DNA of 64,000 bases from assembly GCA_902528515.1 (NCBI GenBank), contig CABZTD010000005.1, forward strand, positions 29,197 to 93,196. The letters run 5' to 3'. Positions 59,195 to 64,000 of this stretch are shown here, piece by piece. Made by a program: the position numbers and the translations under genes. Source of the stretch: K189A clade bacterium (GTDB lineage: Bacteria; Pseudomonadota; Gammaproteobacteria; Pseudomonadales; Azotimanducaceae). Position 1 is the first letter of the stretch. Each line of letters starts with the position of its first letter. The notes under the pieces are model-generated. The model searched no databases and was not told the DNA's origin. It saw only the letters and a list, made by a program, of their open reading frames with translations.

Positions 59195-59797
59195 CTACCA
59201 AAGCCGTTCCTTGGCGTATTGGAGGTAACCCTCGTCGTAACTTGCCGCAGCAAATTCCGGTGCCTGCTCCTGCAAGAACTCGCCTGCAGTGGGTATCTTT
59301 GTGCTGGCATCGCCGGCCTGCCAAAGGCCTGATCGCATCAGCGCCTTGGCGCATTGAAAATATACCTCGCTTACCGTGATCACCGTCACCGTGCAGGGCA
59401 ACTTACCGTCACGCTCAAATGCGCCGGTGACGTCATTGTCTGCCGTGACGATGGCCTCGCCGTTAATCCGCACCACGGTGTCTGAGCCGGGCACCATGAA
59501 CATCAGGCTGAGACGTCCGTCTTCCACTATATTTTTAAGAGAGTCGAGGCGATTGTTACCCTTCCAGTCTGGTAGCCAAAGCGTTTTCGCATCGACAATA
59601 CGCACGACCTCTTCGCTGTCGCCTCGGGGGCTGGCATCGGTGCCGCCCGGCCCCACTGTCGACAAAATCATGAAACGCGAGGCCTTAATCCATCGCTGGT
59701 ACAAGGCTGTAATGTGATCACAGACCTTGCTTAGAGCCAGCGGTGAGACTTTCCCGTAGTGAGCCTCGAGCGCTTCAATCGATTCGATGGCCTGCAT
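59195..59797 (-). CDS. Pyridoxamine 5'-phosphate oxidase-like FMN-binding protein
   Basis: A 200-residue protein of the split-barrel PNPOx-like fold. 'FMILSTVGPGGTDASPRGD' followed by 'LWLPDWKGNNRLDSLKNI' is typical of the MSMEG_1061-like group. Whether it uses FMN, F420 or haem is not known. The ATG at 59797 has a GGGGGAG sequence 5 bases upstream. It follows the GST gene by 44 bases and probably forms an operon with it. Confidence 0.85.
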   Translation of the reverse strand: MQAIESIEALEAHYGKVSPLALSKVCDHITALYQRWIKASRFMILSTVGPGGTDASPRGDSEEVVRIVDAKTLWLPDWKGNNRLDSLKNIVEDGRLSLMFMVPGSDTVVRINGEAIVTADNDVTGAFERDGKLPCTVTVITVSEVYFQCAKALMRSGLWQAGDASTKIPTAGEFLQEQAPEFAAASYDEGYLQYAKERLW

Positions 59798-59841
59798 GAA
59801 TCTCCCCCAATATCGTTTGTTAGATGCTGAAGAGCAGCCTA

Positions 59842-60582
59842 TCACGCCTCAAGACCGCCCGTTTCCGGCGCAGGTCTCGCCCGTTGGTTGTAGAGCAGAG
59901 CGCGCAGTGCGGCGATTTCTTCCTTGGGCAGTTTGGAGTAGTCGTTTTGCATCTGCGAGCCTACTGCCATACCGCGCTGCACGGCGGGTCGCTGACCAAG
60001 TTCGTCAAACCAACGTTTAAAGTATTTGAATTCGTTAATATCCTGGCCCTGCCCTTCCCAATTGATCGTCCATGGATAGCAAATCATGTCGGCGATGGTG
60101 TACTCGTCACCGCAGAGGTAACGCTGGTTGTAAAGCTTGTTGTTGAGGACCCCGTAGAATCGATTGACCTCGTCAGTAAAGCGGGTAACGGCATAGGTTT
60201 GATCGCCAGCATCGTCACCCAGGCGACGAAAGTGCCCGCATTCGCCACTCTTTGGCCCTTGATTGGCCATCTGCCACATAACCCACTGCACGACCTCGTA
60301 TTTGCCTCTTGCATCGCTTGGCATGAACTGCCCGGTTTTTTCAGCGATATAGAGCATGATGGCACCGGACTCGAAAACCGAGAGAGGCCCTTGGCCGTCT
60401 GCAGGGTCATGATCTACCAATACAGGCATGCGCGTGTTTGGATTAATCGACAAAAATTCCTCAGTGAATTGATCACCCTTGCCGATGTTGCACTCGATCA
60501 CGCTGTAGTCGAGACCACATTCTTCAAGCTGAATGGTGACTTTTTTGCCGTTGGGCGTCGGCCAGTAGTGAAGATCGAGCAT
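59842..60582 (-). CDS. Glutathione S-transferase-like disulfide-bond oxidoreductase (YghU/YfcG type)
   Basis: A 246-residue GST-fold protein. The N-terminal thioredoxin domain ('DLHYWPTPNGKKVTIQLEE') has the YWPTPNG pattern and 'TRMPVLVD' cis-proline loop; the C-terminal helical domain has 'QMANQGPKSGECGHFRRL'. The pattern matches the nu-class enzymes, which reduce disulfides using two glutathiones. It is upstream of the PNPOx-like gene. Confidence 0.88.
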   Translation of the reverse strand: MLDLHYWPTPNGKKVTIQLEECGLDYSVIECNIGKGDQFTEEFLSINPNTRMPVLVDHDPADGQGPLSVFESGAIMLYIAEKTGQFMPSDARGKYEVVQWVMWQMANQGPKSGECGHFRRLGDDAGDQTYAVTRFTDEVNRFYGVLNNKLYNQRYLCGDEYTIADMICYPWTINWEGQGQDINEFKYFKRWFDELGQRPAVQRGMAVGSQMQNDYSKLPKEEIAALRALLYNQRARPAPETGGLEA

Positions 60583-60639
60583 GATGATTCCCCTGATGTT
60601 TGCTTTCGTTGACGCTATTGTGTCATCGCGAAAATAGCC

Positions 60640-61461
60640 ATGACTAGGGAGAGCACTTTGGATACATCACTGAAGGGACGCATCGCACTGATCACCGGCG
60701 GCAGCAAGGGCCTTGGCCTCGCCATGGCGAAGGCCTATTTCAGTCACGGCGCCAAGATCGCACTGTTAGCCCGGGGCGCTGACGATTTGATCGCCGCCGA
60801 GGCCCAAATACGCGACATGGCAGTAGCGGACGAGCACCGAGCAAGCGCAACGGTAGCGAGCTTTGTCTGTGACGTTACCGACCCAGACGCGATCCATGAT
60901 ACCCACGCCCAAGTCGTCGAAAAGTTAGGCAACGTCGACATTTTGATCAACAACGCCGGTCAATCGGCCGCCAAACCATTCCACAAGATCACTGATGAAG
61001 AATGGCATGCGGATTTAGATTTAAAGCTGATGGCCGCTGTGCGGCTTACCCGACTGGTATGGCCAGCTATGGCGAAGCAGCGGTGGGGCCGCGTGATTAA
61101 TCTGCTCAACGTCTATGCCAAGCTACCCGGCGCAGGCACGGCGCCAACGTCCATTTCTCGGGCCGCAGGTATGGCTCTGACGAAGGTACTCAGTGCGGAG
61201 GGGGCAGCAGAGAACATTTTAGTCAACGCCATGCTCATCGGATTTATCGAGAGCGATCAAATCAAGCGTCAGCACGAGGCCAGCAGCAGTGATCTTTCGC
61301 TGGAAGAATTCATCGTCAAAGCCGGGGCACGGCTTCCCATGCAACGCATGGGACGAGCAGAGGAAGCCGCAGATTTAGCCTTGTTCTTGGCAAGTGACCG
61401 CGCCTCTTACCTGACCGGCTGCGCGATCAATATGGATGGTGGCCTGTCTAAGGCTGTATAG
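60640..61461 (+). CDS. SDR-family protein with non-standard active site
   Basis: A 273-residue Rossmann-fold protein with a normal cofactor loop (ITGGSKGLG, about 18-26) and 'NNAGQSAAKP'. The usual catalytic triad Ser-Tyr-Lys aligns with N157, T170 and R174 ('LLNVYAKLPG' and 'PTSISRAAGMALTK'), so classical oxidoreductase chemistry is not expected. A group of SDRs carries this S-R-A-A variant, annotated as 3-oxoacyl-ACP reductases without evidence. It ends 'GGLSKAV' next to ptsP and may be a pseudo-enzyme or have a different mechanism. Confidence 0.85.
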   Translation: MTRESTLDTSLKGRIALITGGSKGLGLAMAKAYFSHGAKIALLARGADDLIAAEAQIRDMAVADEHRASATVASFVCDVTDPDAIHDTHAQVVEKLGNVDILINNAGQSAAKPFHKITDEEWHADLDLKLMAAVRLTRLVWPAMAKQRWGRVINLLNVYAKLPGAGTAPTSISRAAGMALTKVLSAEGAAENILVNAMLIGFIESDQIKRQHEASSSDLSLEEFIVKAGARLPMQRMGRAEEAADLALFLASDRASYLTGCAINMDGGLSKAV

Positions 61462-61466
61462 GTGTC

Positions 61467-63752
61467 CTAGTGCAATTGGGTTGTTGAGCGAGCGGGCATG
61501 ACCTTGCTCAACCCAAGGCGGACCATGTCTTTATGCAAAAAAGCTGTCACCTCTTCAGCGGTATCCATGCGCAACACCCTCGCCAGCATGCGGCGCGCGT
61601 CGCTGCGCTTGATATTGCGTATGACCCACTTCACCCGCAGCAGGTGTGTGGCGTTCATGGAAAGTACATGATAGCCCATGGCCATCAGCAAAATCGCGCC
61701 TGCCGGCGTGCCCGCTAACTCGCCACAGATACCCAGGGGTCTTTCTTCGGCGTGGGCAGCCCGCGCAACCTCCCGCAGAGCTGCAATCACTGCCGGATGA
61801 ACTTCCTGGTAAAGGTCGGCTACCCTGGGGTTATTTCGATCGACCGCCAACAAATACTGGGTCAGGTCATTTGACCCGACGGCCATAAAGTCCGCCTCTT
61901 TCGCCAGCAGTCGCGCCTGATAAACCGCCGCAGGCACCTCGATGAGCACCCCAATCTCGGGACGTTTAACCTCTACCCCTTCTTCAATAACCTCTGAATA
62001 GGCCTGATCAATCAGTCCCTTGGCCCGGCGAAACTCGATCAAACTTGAAATCATTGGCAGCATGATGCGCAGAATTCCTCGAAGACCTGCGTTGGCTTTA
62101 AGCATCGCCCGCACTTGAACAAGGAAAATTTCGGGGTGATCTAGGGTAACGCGTATACCGCGCCAACCCAAAAACGGGTTTTCTTCCTGAATTGGAAAGT
62201 AGGAAAGTGCCTTGTCTCCGCCAATATCCAGGGTGCGCATGGTTACCGGACGCGGTTCAAAGGCCTCCATATGTTCGCGATAAAGGGTCCTTTGCTCCTG
62301 TTCCGTGGGGAAACGATCCTTGCTCATAAAAGGTACTTCGGTACGAAACAAGCCAATACCCTCAGCGCCGCGATCAAGGGAGCGCGTGATATCGCCGCTT
62401 AGGCCAATGTTCACCCAGAGCTGCACCTGCCATCCATCACGGGTCACACCGGGCAGCTCTTTTAGGTCATTAAGCTCTTCGGCAAAGACCTGTTCCTGCT
62501 GAAGCAACAGCCTGTTTTCTGTTAAACGCGCTGGGCTGGGACGGGTATACACATCTCCGTAGTGACCATCCACTATCACCTCAGCTCCCTCTAACTCATA
62601 GGCAGGCAGATCGAGCGCCCCCATGACTGCCGGCACGCCCATGGCTCTGGCCAAAATGGCGACATGGGAGTTGCCGGAGCCCCCGAGGGATACCACACCA
62701 CCCAACCGCTCTGCTGGTATGGCACCCAGCATGGCCGGAGTTATTTCTTCTCCGACCAATATGGTGTTTTCTGGGTATTGGGAGCGTTGCTCCCGTATAC
62801 GCTGCATGTAAGCGAGCACCCTCACACCAAGATCTTTGACGTCGGTACCGCGCTCTCTTAGGTAGGGGTCATCCATCACCTCAAAGCGACGGGTATGCTG
62901 CCGGATCACCCTGCGCAGGGCACCTTGGGCCCACTCGCCCTGGTGGATCTCTTCCCGAATATCCCCGGGCAAAGCCCCATCGTCGAGCATGTGCAGGTAG
63001 GCATCGAAGAGCGCAAGCTCTTCTCGGGGCAGGCTGGTCTGGAGACTGGCGATAAGTCCCCGTATGTCATTGCGTACTGCCTCGACGGCCCGATCTAACT
63101 GAGCAAGCTCGCTGGCAGTGTCCTTCGCCCGACGACTGGGGACCGCATCCAAATCCGCGATCGGGTGCATCACCACACCAGTCCCAATGCCGATGCCCGG
63201 GGCGCCGGCGAAACCTTTGAAGTGGCCGTCTTCAACCGGGCTTAACGATGAATAGGCGAATATGGAGCTGCCGACAGCTTCGGCATGGGCAACACTGGTC
63301 GCGAGTTGGGCAGATAGGGTCACTAAAAAGGCTTCTTCAGCTTCGTCAAATTTGCGCGGCTCTCGCTGCTGCACGACCAGCACGCCCAAGACCCGGCCTT
63401 GATGGAGGATGGGTACGCCCAAAAAGGCGTTGAAGGGTTCCTCACCAATCTCCGGCACAAAATGAAAATTAGGATGGCTTGGTGCGGACTCTAAGTTCAA
63501 TGGCTCAGCACGACGGCCAACCAAACCAACCAGACCCTGGCCCCGCGCCAACAACACTTCACCAACTTGATGGGTATTAAGACCATCCGTTGCCGCGAGC
63601 AGATAACCCGCGTCGGTGGATGACGACAAATATATCGAGCAAACCTCCGTGCCCAAGGCATCCTTTATATGGGCTGCCAACCGCTTAACCGACACTGCGA
63701 AATCGCCCTCTTGGACAACGTCTTGGACTATTTTTCGCAGGGTATTAAGCAT
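61467..63752 (-). CDS. ptsP: Phosphoenolpyruvate-protein phosphotransferase PtsP (EI-Ntr)
   Basis: A 761-residue enzyme I of the nitrogen-related phosphotransferase system. An N-terminal GAF domain (about 5-150) senses nitrogen or redox state. The phosphorylated His lies in 'GGSGNSHVAILARAMGVPAV' and the PEP-binding barrel has 'LFRTEVPFM', 'RTLDIGGDKALSYFP' and 'GICGELAGTPAGA'. It passes phosphate to NPr and EIIA-Ntr, none of which is in the window. The start is 8 bases after the rppH stop, so the two form an operon, as in Pseudomonas. Confidence 0.97.
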   Translation of the reverse strand: MLNTLRKIVQDVVQEGDFAVSVKRLAAHIKDALGTEVCSIYLSSSTDAGYLLAATDGLNTHQVGEVLLARGQGLVGLVGRRAEPLNLESAPSHPNFHFVPEIGEEPFNAFLGVPILHQGRVLGVLVVQQREPRKFDEAEEAFLVTLSAQLATSVAHAEAVGSSIFAYSSLSPVEDGHFKGFAGAPGIGIGTGVVMHPIADLDAVPSRRAKDTASELAQLDRAVEAVRNDIRGLIASLQTSLPREELALFDAYLHMLDDGALPGDIREEIHQGEWAQGALRRVIRQHTRRFEVMDDPYLRERGTDVKDLGVRVLAYMQRIREQRSQYPENTILVGEEITPAMLGAIPAERLGGVVSLGGSGNSHVAILARAMGVPAVMGALDLPAYELEGAEVIVDGHYGDVYTRPSPARLTENRLLLQQEQVFAEELNDLKELPGVTRDGWQVQLWVNIGLSGDITRSLDRGAEGIGLFRTEVPFMSKDRFPTEQEQRTLYREHMEAFEPRPVTMRTLDIGGDKALSYFPIQEENPFLGWRGIRVTLDHPEIFLVQVRAMLKANAGLRGILRIMLPMISSLIEFRRAKGLIDQAYSEVIEEGVEVKRPEIGVLIEVPAAVYQARLLAKEADFMAVGSNDLTQYLLAVDRNNPRVADLYQEVHPAVIAALREVARAAHAEERPLGICGELAGTPAGAILLMAMGYHVLSMNATHLLRVKWVIRNIKRSDARRMLARVLRMDTAEEVTAFLHKDMVRLGLSKVMPARSTTQLH

Positions 63753-63760
63753 GGTGGAGT

Positions 63761-64000
63761 TTACCCAGTGAAGGCCTGATTCACCGACTGCACCGAGTTA
63801 TCCGACGCAAGGGGTAAATACTGGGCAAGTTCAACGAGAGCCTTGCGATAAACAACCTGCTTAAAGTCCACTACCTGGCTGATCGGGTAGTAGTAGCTCA
63901 CCCACTGCCAATCATCGAATTCGGGTTTCTCGTGAAGATCTAGCTGTACTGCGTCATCTGGCGAGTGCAGCTGTAGCAGAAACCACTTTTGCTTCTGGCC
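63761..64000 (-). CDS. rppH: RNA pyrophosphohydrolase RppH, C-terminal part (runs off the right edge)
   Basis: The last 79 codons are visible. They read '[11 protein letters not shown]', then '[15 protein letters not shown]', then '[15 protein letters not shown]', which match the C-terminal half of the Nudix RppH family, and end at a TAA at 63761-63763. The Nudix box itself lies outside the window. RppH removes pyrophosphate from 5' mRNA ends to start decay. Confidence 0.9.
   Translation of the reverse strand, partial: GQKQKWFLLQLHSPDDAVQLDLHEKPEFDDWQWVSYYYPISQVVDFKQVVYRKALVELAQYLPLASDNSVQSVNQAFTG

Overview
The window is a contiguous stretch of a gammaproteobacterial chromosome. It contains no rRNA genes, insertion sequences, integrases, phage genes or CRISPR arrays. 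The identification rests on gene order: nnrDE-tsaE-amiB-mutL-miaA-hfq-hflX-hflK-hflC-hisZ-purA, rnr-rlmB, queG/orn, psd, epmA-efp-epmB, serB, parC-parE-cpdA-yqiB/tolC, waaA, argE-argA, and folA-thyA-lgt...ptsP-rppH. This is the order known from Pseudomonas-like and E. coli-like genomes. A TonB receptor, a B3 metallo-beta-lactamase fold protein, FolE2, FabV and a HiPIP suggest a free-living aquatic bacterium, perhaps in or near Cellvibrionales. That lineage guess is inference.

Left region (1-12.3 kb): rnr and the start of rlmB read leftwards, with a tRNA-Leu(CAG) divergent from rnr. An accessory block follows between the tRNA and the purA operon. It holds a TonB-dependent receptor with a candidate Fur box, a secreted protein with two similar halves, gluconokinase, an AhpD-like peroxidase-family protein, a SOUL haem-binding protein, an SDR, a HiPIP and a MerR-type regulator. 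FolE2 and a Trm112-like protein lie at the end of the purA transcription unit.

Core block (12.3-26.5 kb, minus strand): NAD(P)HX repair, tRNA modification (TsaE, MiaA), cell-wall amidase, mismatch repair, Hfq, HflX, the HflKC modulator of FtsH, HisZ and PurA.

Middle (25.4-46 kb): queG and orn converge. A rhodanese-psd pair, a B3 metallo-beta-lactamase-like protein, the complete EF-P beta-lysylation set (epmA, efp, epmB), an alpha/beta hydrolase, serB with a divergent YtjB-like membrane protein, topoisomerase IV with cpdA and a DUF1249 gene, tolC, and waaA preceded by a truncated HldE-like kinase domain.

Right region (46-64 kb): an LpxL-type acyltransferase, a broken argE next to an intact argA, ilvD, hemE, fabV, an ATP-NAD-kinase-family protein, folA-thyA-lgt, an NRDE protein, the remains of an MFS transporter, a PNPOx-like protein with a GST, an SDR with an altered active site, ptsP and the end of rppH.

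The most notable observations are: two decayed genes (argE and an MFS transporter), each with an internal deletion and a frameshift, argE joined at short repeats; a MerR/HiPIP/SDR module arranged around an inverted repeat with no photolyase; a B3 metallo-beta-lactamase homologue with Gln as first zinc ligand; an SDR with N-T-R in place of the S-Y-K triad; and a truncated HldE-like protein coupled to waaA.
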